This document shows, in pieces, positions 25,010 to 33,320 of a stretch of 64,000 nucleotides of DNA; the first letter of the stretch is position 1, and each line of letters begins with the position of its first letter. The translations under genes were made by a program, and so were the position numbers. The stretch spans positions 1,860,001-1,924,000 of the forward strand of contig NZ_AP014635.1 of NCBI RefSeq assembly GCF_001547935.1, given 5' to 3'. This stretch comes from Vibrio tritonius (GTDB lineage Bacteria; Pseudomonadota; Gammaproteobacteria; Enterobacterales; Vibrionaceae). The notes beneath the pieces were generated by a model. That model saw only the letters and a program-made list of their open reading frames with translations, did no database searches and was not told where the DNA came from.

Positions 25010-25939
25010 TTAATATTCTGCCGTATCTTTATAGCGCATAAAGGCATCCACCAGCCCTTTATCCATCTCAGTGAGATCACGGTTGTAGTGGTGAGCAATA
25101 AAATAGTCCGCGTTAAGTTGCTCAACGGGCAACATGTAAATGTTATAGTTTTCTGCACATGGTTCAATCATCAAGCTTTCCGGCACAAACGTCACTCCGG
25201 CATCTGCCATGGCCAGATTTTTTACGGTTGCTATCTCGCAGCTCTCTAGCACGATATCAGGCTTTATCTTATAAATATCAAGCAGGTGGTCGACCTGTGT
25301 CCGAATTACCGACCCTTTTATCGTTAGTACCAACTTTTGGCTAAGTAACTCATCCATCGCAATACTGCCTTGGGGAATCATCGCTGTGCCTTTTTGGTAG
25401 AGTGCGCTCGATTTAGGTATCACCGCATAGTATCGATGGTTTCCCCATGACACCGCTCTAAGATTAGGGTCAAGATGCCTTGAATTTTGTCCCACCCAAA
25501 AATCGACTTCACTTTTTAACAGTCTCTTCTCGTTGTTATCTGGCATATCTTCCACCAACTCAATTTGACACAGCGGATAATTCGCTAAAAATTTGGGCAG
25601 AAACAAAGGCAAAAGATAAGAACCAATGCTTGGCAAAATACCTATCTTGATGGTCGTTTTATCCATATCGGTGATAGCAGTGATATTACGGCGCATATTG
25701 GAATACACCGTTTCTATCGAGCCCAGATAATCGTAGTAAATCTTGCCCTGCTCAGTTAAACGATATGGCAACTCACTACGGTTGATAATTTGGCAATTAA
25801 GCTCACTTTCAATCCGTTTGATCACTTGCGTAAGATAAGGTTGCGAAATTTTAAGGGAATCGGCTGCCTTACTGTAATTGCTGAATTTGAGTAACGCATC
25901 GATGTAATAGAGGGTGTTTTGACTGCGATATTTTGACAT
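25010..25939 (-). CDS. LysR-type regulator of the reductase cluster
   Basis: The protein of 309 residues has an N-terminal winged helix (NYSKAADSLKISQPYLTQVIKRIE) and a substrate-binding domain with the LPSIGSYLLPLFLPKFL and PDNNEKRLLKSEVDFWVG pattern. It is divergent from the reductase pair (150 bp between starts) and reads into apbE after 69 bp. The most likely role is sensing the organic acid substrate and switching on both the reductase genes and apbE. The ligand is unknown. Confidence 0.87.
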   Translation of the reverse strand: MSKYRSQNTLYYIDALLKFSNYSKAADSLKISQPYLTQVIKRIESELNCQIINRSELPYRLTEQGKIYYDYLGSIETVYSNMRRNITAITDMDKTTIKIGILPSIGSYLLPLFLPKFLANYPLCQIELVEDMPDNNEKRLLKSEVDFWVGQNSRHLDPNLRAVSWGNHRYYAVIPKSSALYQKGTAMIPQGSIAMDELLSQKLVLTIKGSVIRTQVDHLLDIYKIKPDIVLESCEIATVKNLAMADAGVTFVPESLMIEPCAENYNIYMLPVEQLNADYFIAHHYNRDLTEMDKGLVDAFMRYKDTAEY

Positions 25940-26088
25940 TGCTCAATCTCACTATGCGCTTAAGTGCATTCCTATAACAAATTACTTATCAACCCTTATT
26001 TTATAGCTATTAGATAGCAATTGCATACTGTGATACAACTGAACACAGAATTTAATTATGGCTATGACAATTTAGGGAAACCTCTACT

Positions 26089-26700
26089 ATGAACTACTTA
26101 GCAATTGTTGGCACCAACTCCAAGGTGTCAACAAATCGTATGTTACTGCAATTCATGAAAGAGCATTTTAAAGACGAAGCCCAGCTTGAACTTTTTGAAA
26201 TAAAAGACCTGCCCGCTTTCTACGAACCTGACGATAACCAAGCCCCCCAACAAATTGTTGAACTATCAGCAAAAATTCTTGCCGCAGATGGCGTTATTAT
26301 TGCCACGCCGGAGTATGACCACACCATTACTGCCGCACTAAAAAGTGCGTTAGAGTGGATCAGTTACACAACGCAAGCACTGACGGATAAACCCGTTTTG
26401 ATCGTGGGTGCTTCCCATGGTGCTTTGGGTTCTTCTCGCGCTCAAGCTCACCTTCGTCAGATTCTTGATTCCCCAGAATTGGCCGCTCGCCTTATGCCGA
26501 GCAGCGAATTTCTCCTTGGTAAATCGCAAGCTGCTTTTAATGCTGGAGGGGCTTTAATCTATCCAGAAAAGGTCACAGAACTCGATGAAATTTTTAGAGA
26601 ATTCATGTTATTTACCGACCTTATTACAAAATTGTTATCAGAGAAGCCCGCAACTCGTAAAGGTAAGAAATTCGCTTGGCAAACTCAGGAGGCAAAATAA
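26089..26700 (+). CDS. NAD(P)H-dependent FMN reductase-like subunit (CrdA-like)
   Basis: The protein of 203 residues is a flavodoxin-like FMN reductase of the YieF/SsuE group: [21 protein letters not shown] at the start for phosphate binding, [20 protein letters not shown] and [20 protein letters not shown]. It closely resembles the N-terminal domain of the next gene, so the two probably arose by duplication. Spacing is one base, with AGGAGG overlapping its end. In reported heterodimeric NADH:cinnamate reductase of a Vibrio, a similar small partner pairs with a three-domain subunit. Confidence 0.85.
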   Translation: MNYLAIVGTNSKVSTNRMLLQFMKEHFKDEAQLELFEIKDLPAFYEPDDNQAPQQIVELSAKILAADGVIIATPEYDHTITAALKSALEWISYTTQALTDKPVLIVGASHGALGSSRAQAHLRQILDSPELAARLMPSSEFLLGKSQAAFNAGGALIYPEKVTELDEIFREFMLFTDLITKLLSEKPATRKGKKFAWQTQEAK

Positions 26701-26701
26701 C

Positions 26702-29122
26702 ATGAAATTTGCAGCTATCGTTGGAACTACGTCTCCAAAATCATACAACCGTACTCTACTTCAATTCATGCAAGCGTATTTCAAAGACAAAGCGGAAATT
26801 GAACTGTTAGAGATCAACGACGTTCCTATGTTTAACCAAGATTTGCCATCAAACAACGCGCAACTCTTAGCCATCAATGAAAAAATCAACGCCAGCGATG
26901 GTGTGATCATCGCAACACCTGAATATAACCATTCGATTCCATCTAGCCTAAAAAGCGTGCTGGAATGGCTTAGCTATGAGCTACATCCATTGGATGGCAA
27001 ACCTGTAATGATTATTGGTGCCTCTATTGATTCTCAAGGCTCTTCACGCGCGCAGCTACACCTTCGCCAAGTATTAGATGCTCCTGGTGTTAACGCCAAC
27101 GTGATGCCGGGTTACGAATTTTTACTCGGTAACGCCAACAAAGCCTTTGATGAAAACGGTAATCTTAACAGCGAAGGCACCATCGACTTCTTAGAAAGAT
27201 GTTTCTTACGCTTTATGCGTTTCGCCAAAATTTCTAATCAGCTCAACGAAGAAGAGGAATTTTCATTCACTCCGGGCACTTATGATGTTCACGCTCTAGG
27301 TCACGGTGGCGCGTTACCGATGAAAGTGGCGTTCAGTGAAAAGCGCATCGAAAGCATTGATATCGACACCGCTGGCGAAACCGAAGGTTTAGCAGACGTG
27401 GTATTTGTACGCATTCCAGACAAAATCATTGAAGGCCAAACCCTTAATGTAGATGCCCTATCCGGCGCATCCGAAACCAGTAATGCCGTGCTTGATGGCG
27501 TAGCAAAAGCAGTGAAACTGGCTGGTGTAAACCCAGATATTTTAAGAAAACGACCAAAACCAGCAAGCAGCATCAATCAAGGCGATGAAGAGTACACCTG
27601 TGATGTGGTTGTGATTGGCGGCGGCGGTGCAGGTTTAAGTGCAGCCGCAACTGTATTACAACAAGGTAAAAGCGCGATTGTTTTGGAAAAATACCCAGCG
27701 GTTGGCGGTAACACTATTCGTACTGGTGGCCCAATTAACGCTGCCGATCCAGAATGGCAACGTACCTTCGATGAAAACCCAGGTGAACGTCATACTATTC
27801 AACATCTTCTTAGCATTGATGAAAAGGACATTCACCAAGAGTACCTTGCAGATTTTCGCGCCCTTAAAGATGAGTTTGCCAGCTACGAAGCGCAATTTGG
27901 CGAAGGCAAAGGTTACCTATTTGACTCACCACTGCTGCACCGTATGCAAACTTACTTCGGTGGTAAGCGTACCGATTTATTGGGTAATGACATCTACGGT
28001 CAATATGACTTAGTGAAAATCCTAACTGACCATGCCCTCGAAAGTGTGCAATGGTTAGAAGAGATTGGTGTGGAATACGATAAATCCATCGTGTTTGCCC
28101 CAGTGGGCGCGCTATGGCGTCGTGGTCATAAACCAGTGAAAAAATACGGCACGGCTTTTGTGCTGGCATTGAGTCAATACATCGAAAAAATGAACGGTAA
28201 GGTCATTACCGATACTCCAGCACAAGAGTTTTTGATTGAAGATGGAGAAATCAAAGGCATTATCGCCACTGGCGTGAATGGCCAGAAAGTGACTGTTCGT
28301 GCTAACGCGGTTGTGCTGGCAACGGGTGGTTTTGGTGCCAACACTAAGATGCTTCAACAGTACAATACTTACTGGAGCAGCATTCCTGATGATGTGAAAA
28401 CCACCAACTCTTACGCAATGACCGGTGATGGTATCGTTCTTGGTCAATCAGTTGGTGCTGGGCTAACCGGTATGGGCTTTACCCAAATGATGCCAGTAGC
28501 CGACCCAATTACTGGTGAGCTGTTTAGTGGCCTGCAAGTACCGCCAGAAAACTTCGTGATTGTGAACAAACAAGGTAAACGTTTTATCAACGAGTTTGCT
28601 GGTCGTGATGTTTTGACCAAAGCAGCATTGGCAGAAGGTGGCCTGTTCTATCTCATCGCCGATGATGAAATCAAGAAAACCGCAGCAAACACAAGCCAAG
28701 AGAAAATCGATCGCCAAGTGGCAGCAGGCACGTTATTTAAAGCCGACACCCTTGAAGAGTTGGCGCTAAAAGTCGGTATGGACCCAGCAACACTGGTCGA
28801 CACCGTCGCTAAATACAACAGCTATGTTGAAGCGGGCGAAGATCCAGAGTTCCATAAAGATACCTTTAGCTTGAAAGTGGAAAAAGCGCCGTTCTACGCC
28901 ACTCCACGTCAACCGGCGGTTCACCACACTATGGGTGGTTTAAAAATTGATACCGCAACTCGCGTACTTGATGAGAACAATCAACCAATCAAGAACCTAT
29001 ACGCGGCAGGTGAAGTAGCCGGTGGTATCCACGCTGGTAACCGCCTTGGCGGTAACGCACTTGCTGATATCTTCACGTTCGGCCGCATTGCAGGCAAAAC
29101 GGCGATGGCAGAAATGGACTAA
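26702..29122 (+). CDS. Three-domain NADH-dependent alkene-acid reductase (acrylate/cinnamate reductase type)
   Basis: The protein has 806 residues from the ATG with AGGAGG before it; the longer frame to 26585 overlaps the upstream gene. Residues 1-180 are an FMN reductase, 190-283 an FMN_bind domain with the flavinylation motif DALSGAS at 251-257 (Ser257 probable FMN site), and 300-806 a fumarate reductase-type FAD flavoprotein ([10 protein letters not shown] at 303-311). R635, H742 and R781 match catalytic residues of fumarate reductase, but the usual QxHP is Q-M-M-P at 595-598, as in relatives that do not use fumarate. No signal peptide, so cytosolic. ApbE next door fits covalent FMN. Substrate is an inference. 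Confidence 0.88.
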   Translation: MKFAAIVGTTSPKSYNRTLLQFMQAYFKDKAEIELLEINDVPMFNQDLPSNNAQLLAINEKINASDGVIIATPEYNHSIPSSLKSVLEWLSYELHPLDGKPVMIIGASIDSQGSSRAQLHLRQVLDAPGVNANVMPGYEFLLGNANKAFDENGNLNSEGTIDFLERCFLRFMRFAKISNQLNEEEEFSFTPGTYDVHALGHGGALPMKVAFSEKRIESIDIDTAGETEGLADVVFVRIPDKIIEGQTLNVDALSGASETSNAVLDGVAKAVKLAGVNPDILRKRPKPASSINQGDEEYTCDVVVIGGGGAGLSAAATVLQQGKSAIVLEKYPAVGGNTIRTGGPINAADPEWQRTFDENPGERHTIQHLLSIDEKDIHQEYLADFRALKDEFASYEAQFGEGKGYLFDSPLLHRMQTYFGGKRTDLLGNDIYGQYDLVKILTDHALESVQWLEEIGVEYDKSIVFAPVGALWRRGHKPVKKYGTAFVLALSQYIEKMNGKVITDTPAQEFLIEDGEIKGIIATGVNGQKVTVRANAVVLATGGFGANTKMLQQYNTYWSSIPDDVKTTNSYAMTGDGIVLGQSVGAGLTGMGFTQMMPVADPITGELFSGLQVPPENFVIVNKQGKRFINEFAGRDVLTKAALAEGGLFYLIADDEIKKTAANTSQEKIDRQVAAGTLFKADTLEELALKVGMDPATLVDTVAKYNSYVEAGEDPEFHKDTFSLKVEKAPFYATPRQPAVHHTMGGLKIDTATRVLDENNQPIKNLYAAGEVAGGIHAGNRLGGNALADIFTFGRIAGKTAMAEMD

Positions 29123-29178
29123 ACCATTCGTTCTCTACGCCGATGATTGTTCGGTAGTAATGAGCAAATGAAAGCCCA

Positions 29179-29206
29179 AGACCAACCGCAAGGTTGGTCT
29201 TTTTAC
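29179..29206 (+). terminator. Rho-independent terminator
   Basis: AAGACCAACC and GGTTGGTCTT pair around GCAA, with a T run, after the reductase operon. Confidence 0.9.
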
Positions 29207-29280
29207 TTTCACCGATTAAATTACTTTCACTGAATAAATTACGCTCACCGATTCAGCAAAGTAAATAACACGACGCCCCG

Positions 29281-30513
29281 CTATTTGGCTGGATAGGCTG
29301 GTGCGACTGACGATGAGCGCGATTGAGTTTTCATAGACAAAGCCAGCAGCACAAGCGTGATAGTGGCAAACATCGTCATCACGCAAGCCATCGAGATCAA
29401 GCTGTTCTCGCCAACCAAACCAACCGCCGCTGCCGCAATAGCGCCAAATACCATTTGCAGAGACCGTTGCAGTGCTGCCGCACTACCCGCCACATTACCC
29501 AGATCTTTTAAAGCGTGATGGGTCGCAGTTGGCATAATAACTCCTGCGCAGAAATTGCTCACCACAACCAAAGTGGCGCATAAAGCAATGGATTGAACCC
29601 CCAGCAACGCAAGCGCTAGTAGTGTAACTGAAGCCATAAAACAGCCCAGTACAGCCACACACAACAAACGCTCAGCGCCAAAACGCGGCGCAAGACGAGC
29701 GTTACATGCAGCGCCAAGAATTTCCCCAATCGCGGTTAAAGCAAACAGGCACCCAAATGTTGTCGCAGAAGCGCCAAAGAGGTTCATAAATACCGATGAA
29801 GAGCTGGAGATATAAGCAAACATAATGCCGAACGTCGCAGAAAAAAGCCCCGTGGCGATAAGATAGTTGCGATTGGACAACACCTGTCGATACGACCAAA
29901 GTGCCGAGCGAAGTACCGTATTTTCCGTTTGCACACGCGAAGCCGTTTCTTGGTAACCCAACCAAACCGACATAAACAAAATAGCCCCAACCACCGTCAG
30001 TGCTTCATAGATAGAACGCCAATCGCCAAACGATATTATTGCCGCACCAACAAGTGGGGCAATCAGAGGTGTCACGGCATTTACCATAGCCACGTACGAT
30101 TGGCGATTTAGTGCCATTTCACCACGAAAGACATCACGCACAATCGCCGCCGGAAGAGAAGCCGCAGCCCCCGCCCCTATCCCTTGAATCACTCGCAGAA
30201 CGAAGAGGGTTTCAATGCTTGGGGCAAACGCACAGCCTAGCGCCGCAAGGGAAAAAAGTGCAACCCCAAAAAGAAGAATGGGCTTACGCCCGTAATGATC
30301 AGACAAAGGACCAAACAGAACCGGACCAAACGCGAAGCCGACCAAAAATAGCGTCAATGTTTGGGTGGCTTGCGCCAGTGTGACATTTAACTCAGCCTGC
30401 ATATTGGGAATCGCTGGCAACCCAACATCGATACCAAAAGGAGGCAATGCCGACATAAGACCAAGCATAACAATATAAAAGAATGATGTGACGGGAATAA
30501 CTAAACGTGACAT
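29281..30513 (-). CDS. Bcr/CflA-type MFS drug efflux transporter
   Basis: About 410 residues from the ATG at 30513, with twelve membrane helices. The Bcr/CflA group is shown by GIDVGLPAIPNMQAEL in helix 1, the motif A loop GPLSDHYGRKPILLFG, and motif C-like GAGAAASLPAAIVRD. Bcr pumps export bicyclomycin, sulfonamides, or metabolites such as amino acids or purine analogues. It is divergent from the IclR gene, with 63 bp between start codons, so local control is likely. Confidence 0.88.
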   Translation of the reverse strand: MSRLVIPVTSFFYIVMLGLMSALPPFGIDVGLPAIPNMQAELNVTLAQATQTLTLFLVGFAFGPVLFGPLSDHYGRKPILLFGVALFSLAALGCAFAPSIETLFVLRVIQGIGAGAAASLPAAIVRDVFRGEMALNRQSYVAMVNAVTPLIAPLVGAAIISFGDWRSIYEALTVVGAILFMSVWLGYQETASRVQTENTVLRSALWSYRQVLSNRNYLIATGLFSATFGIMFAYISSSSSVFMNLFGASATTFGCLFALTAIGEILGAACNARLAPRFGAERLLCVAVLGCFMASVTLLALALLGVQSIALCATLVVVSNFCAGVIMPTATHHALKDLGNVAGSAAALQRSLQMVFGAIAAAAVGLVGENSLISMACVMTMFATITLVLLALSMKTQSRSSSVAPAYPAK

Positions 30514-30526
30514 GATAACCAACCTA

Positions 30527-30566
30527 ACCACAATGCAATACACGAAGTGTACCACAATGCGGTACA
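30527..30566. promoter_or_regulatory. Paired direct repeats between MFS and IclR genes
   Basis: ACCACAATGCAATACA at 30527 and ACCACAATGCGGTACA at 30551 agree at 14 of 16 bases and are 24 bp apart. The second also sits in an inverted repeat, GTACC-N7-GGTAC (30549-30565). They fill most of the 63-bp divergent region and are good candidates for IclR-type operator sites. Confidence 0.6.
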
Positions 30567-30576
30567 GAGGCAATAA

Positions 30577-31353
30577 ATGAAAAAAGACTCCGACAAAGGC
30601 ATTCAGGTAATTTCTCGTGCATCCGCTATTTTGCGCGAAGTCGTCGCCAATTCAGATGGAATGAGCTTGGGACAATTGGCCACAGCAACTGGCCTTGCTC
30701 GTTCAACCGTGCAACGAATTGTTGATGCGCTGGAAATCGAGTGTTTAGTACAGGCAGGAGCTGGCGGCGTAAGGCCCGGCTGGGGATTGCGTCGTTTAGG
30801 CGATTTAGCTGGACCAAGTATCGCATCTCAACTGCGACCACAACTGTTTCGTTTATTTGAAGCGACAAACCAAACCGTCGATTTGTCGACACTTACCAGC
30901 ACAGAAGTTCTTTTTCTTGATCGTTTTCTCTCAGAGAACAGTGTCCGGGTAGTACCGGATGCGGGAGAGCATTATCCCGCCTATGCGATGGCAACAGGTA
31001 AAGCGCTTTTGGCGGGGCTAACTAATGATGACATCTGCGCCATGTATGGTAACAACACATTGGAACGCCTTACTCCAATGACAATTTCAACCGTCGACAA
31101 GCTCATAGCCGAACTTGATACCATCAGATCTGGCGGCTTTGCCTATGATGTTGAAGAGCACGCATTAGGATCATGTGCTATTGGCCTTCCGGTCGGTATT
31201 TTTGGTTCCACTCAACTGGCGGTTTCTGTGGTCATTCCAACAGAACACTATGCCGCCCAAAAGGACGCCATTGAGCAAGCACTACGTGTGAGTGCCCGTG
31301 ATTTTGTACAACGAATTGATGTATTGAATGGGTTAACAGGGTCCAGTAACTGA
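30577..31353 (+). CDS. IclR family transcriptional regulator
   Basis: The protein of 258 residues has the IclR N-terminal winged helix (SLGQLATATGLARSTVQRIVDAL) and the C-terminal effector domain with YPAYAMATGKALLAGL and GFAYDVEEHALGSCAIGLPV. IclR proteins usually repress neighbouring catabolic or efflux genes. The divergent Bcr-type pump is the obvious target. It ends with a terminator. Confidence 0.9.
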   Translation: MKKDSDKGIQVISRASAILREVVANSDGMSLGQLATATGLARSTVQRIVDALEIECLVQAGAGGVRPGWGLRRLGDLAGPSIASQLRPQLFRLFEATNQTVDLSTLTSTEVLFLDRFLSENSVRVVPDAGEHYPAYAMATGKALLAGLTNDDICAMYGNNTLERLTPMTISTVDKLIAELDTIRSGGFAYDVEEHALGSCAIGLPVGIFGSTQLAVSVVIPTEHYAAQKDAIEQALRVSARDFVQRIDVLNGLTGSSN

Positions 31354-31390
31354 TTGAAAAATTAGATATTGTGGAACAGTTTCAATATCT

Positions 31391-31425
31391 ACAGGGATGA
31401 GACGTCAACGCCTCATCCCTGTTTT
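31391..31425 (+). terminator. Rho-independent terminator
   Basis: CAGGGATGAG and CTCATCCCTG pair around a 9-10-base loop, with TTTT after. It serves the IclR gene and lies before a convergent gene. Confidence 0.8.
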
Positions 31426-31452
31426 CATTACTAAAAAGATCACTCTTTAAAA

Positions 31453-32370
31453 TCAGTTTACTGCACGGGTGCTTAACTTAATGCGTAATACGCCAAATCC
31501 ACCTAACAATAACAACCAAAAGATAGAAAATGCGCCACCTGAATGATCATCAGATGAGCTATTTTGAGTGGATAAGCTTTCAAGTTTAACAATTTGAGCT
31601 TCTAATTTATCAAGCTGCTTGTTCAACGTGTCAATGGTTGTTACCTGATCGACATAGACTGTCATCTGCCCTAAAGCCAACACATCAATATCATTGAGTG
31701 CGTACGCGATATTAACTAAACGACGGCGTTGATCTTCCATTCCAACACTCACGTTAGCATCGCTAGCGGTTGAATTAAAACCAAGCGCTATCCCGCCATC
31801 ATTAATGCTCGCATCTTCCAGTAATTTTACACCATTCTTCACCGGTACCGGAGCTGTGGATGTGCCACACTGGGGAGTTTTAATCGGCTCACCTCGTGGA
31901 ATAACACCATCTGCATTAACATAAACTATGCCCGAATCGACCAGCGATTGATTAACATTATATACTTCAGCGTCATTCGTGTAATAAAAGCATCGATAAT
32001 TAACAGCAGTACCATCACTTAATAAGGTGGGTGTCTTACTATAGGATTGTTCGAGTGCGAAATAGTTTTGCCCACCATTTGCCGAATCATTCGCGTCGAG
32101 GTTCCAACTATTACCGAACTCCGCTATATAGTAATAATCTGAGGAATGAAGTTCGATACTTTCAGCGTTTAACGTGCTGACTTCTAACTTTATCTTTAGA
32201 TTATTTTCCTTCAACACTAAAGGCGGAGTCGTGAATGTCATATTGCTCGAACAGTCATTGCCAATACAAGTATTATCTTGAATGATACCGTCGTCGGTAT
32301 AAACCGTATCCGCCACACAAATGAATGAAGCAGAGAGACAAGCAATGAAAAAGAAGATGACTTTTAACAT
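31453..32370 (-). CDS. Secreted protein with trimeric-autotransporter neck-like motif and GlyGly-CTERM-like tail
   Basis: The protein of 305 residues has a signal peptide (VIFFFIACLSASFICVA), a beta-rich body with cysteine pairs, then near residue 215 the stretch MEDQRRRLVNIAYALNDIDVLALGQM, which follows the YadA neck pattern (RxIxNVAxG, DAVxxxQL). A coiled coil (LNKQLDKLEAQIVKLESL) comes next and then a tail, SGG, hydrophobic helix (FWLLLLGGFGV), basic residues, which looks like a GlyGly-CTERM rhombosortase signal. It lacks the YadA barrel anchor. It is 10 bp after its upstream relative and is probably cell-surface or secreted. Confidence 0.7.
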   Translation of the reverse strand: MLKVIFFFIACLSASFICVADTVYTDDGIIQDNTCIGNDCSSNMTFTTPPLVLKENNLKIKLEVSTLNAESIELHSSDYYYIAEFGNSWNLDANDSANGGQNYFALEQSYSKTPTLLSDGTAVNYRCFYYTNDAEVYNVNQSLVDSGIVYVNADGVIPRGEPIKTPQCGTSTAPVPVKNGVKLLEDASINDGGIALGFNSTASDANVSVGMEDQRRRLVNIAYALNDIDVLALGQMTVYVDQVTTIDTLNKQLDKLEAQIVKLESLSTQNSSSDDHSGGAFSIFWLLLLGGFGVLRIKLSTRAVN

Positions 32371-32380
32371 GTCGTCTACC

Positions 32381-32977
32381 CTATTCTAAGTTTTCAGCTA
32401 ACGCTTCAACACGGCTAGTCAAATCGTTGATTCTTTTTTGTAATGCCGCCACTTGTTTTTGTACCGTACTCGTTTCAGAGTCCAAATTTAATGTAGCGAC
32501 ATAACTTTGAAATTGCCCAAGCGTCACTGCATCCGTGGCATCAACACCATCCGCAACGTAACTTATACGACGCTCATAACCAGACGAACCAAAAGAAATT
32601 GCTCCATCAACCACTTCAGAGCCGCCACCTAACGCAACATCGCCATCAGATGAAATTTGCAATACGTATTGCCCAGCCGTCGAATTCTCAATAAAAAACG
32701 CACCAGGATCGTCACTACTACTGCCTTGAACGCCAACCTGCCAGTCAACATTCGGAAATGAAGATGTAGAGCTAGTATCATCAAATACAATCTGTGGAGC
32801 ATCACTCTTTAATTTTAACGTGTCATAATCAAATACTTCATCCACTTCACAAGATGGACCAGCACATAACGATCCTGGCACGATTAAATCATCCGTAATG
32901 ACAGTATCTGCATGAGCCACAGTACTAAAATTAAGAAAAATAAAGCTTATTAATGCCTTTTTAATTGTAAGTTTCAT
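32381..32977 (-). CDS. Secreted coiled-coil protein with YadA-neck-like motif
   Basis: About 198 residues from the ATG at 32977; an upstream TTG/ATG start at 33013 would only add residues before the signal peptide. Signal peptide: KKALISFIFLNFSTVAHA. The opening after it (DTVITDDLIVPGSLCAGPSC) mirrors that of the next gene (DTVYTDDGIIQDNTCIGNDC), so the two are paralogues. Near residue 145 is YERRISYVADGVDATDAVTLGQFQ-like neck sequence, then a C-terminal coiled coil (VQKQVAALQKRINDLTSRVEAL). It probably trimerises. No membrane anchor is seen. Confidence 0.7.
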   Translation of the reverse strand: MKLTIKKALISFIFLNFSTVAHADTVITDDLIVPGSLCAGPSCEVDEVFDYDTLKLKSDAPQIVFDDTSSTSSFPNVDWQVGVQGSSSDDPGAFFIENSTAGQYVLQISSDGDVALGGGSEVVDGAISFGSSGYERRISYVADGVDATDAVTLGQFQSYVATLNLDSETSTVQKQVAALQKRINDLTSRVEALAENLE

Positions 32978-33257
32978 ATTTACCAATTTAGTCAAGAAAG
33001 AGTGAGGCGGCATTCTAGTAATAACTTGACCAAATTAACAACCATACCTATTTAGAGTTATGGTTTATTTTTATATATTAAAAATATTTTCTATAAATTT
33101 AAACCATTAAATTAATATAAATATAATTTACAAAACAACCCAAAAATCAAAGTGCGACAAATAGTACCATTTCGTATATTTTTTGGTTAAGTGATGAATT
33201 ATATGCGTATTTATACACTTCTTATGGTTTCGTAATATTAGTTATGTCGATAAATAG

Positions 33258-33287
33258 AAAAATCCGGATATCTATGATACCCGGATT
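33258..33287 (-). terminator. Rho-independent terminator of the pectate lyase gene
   Basis: On the minus strand AATCCGGGTATC pairs with GATATCCGGATT, followed by TTTTC, 34 bp after the stop codon. The stretch 33014-33257 is AT-rich with nothing else visible. Confidence 0.85.
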
Positions 33288-33320
33288 GGCTTTTTATCCG
33301 ATTATATTGCGGCGTTGGCC

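Noticed and set aside
26702..29122. Periplasmic respiratory fumarate reductase
   Set aside because: No signal peptide, no heme domain, an N-terminal NAD(P)H-dependent FMN reductase domain, and QMMP in place of QxHP.
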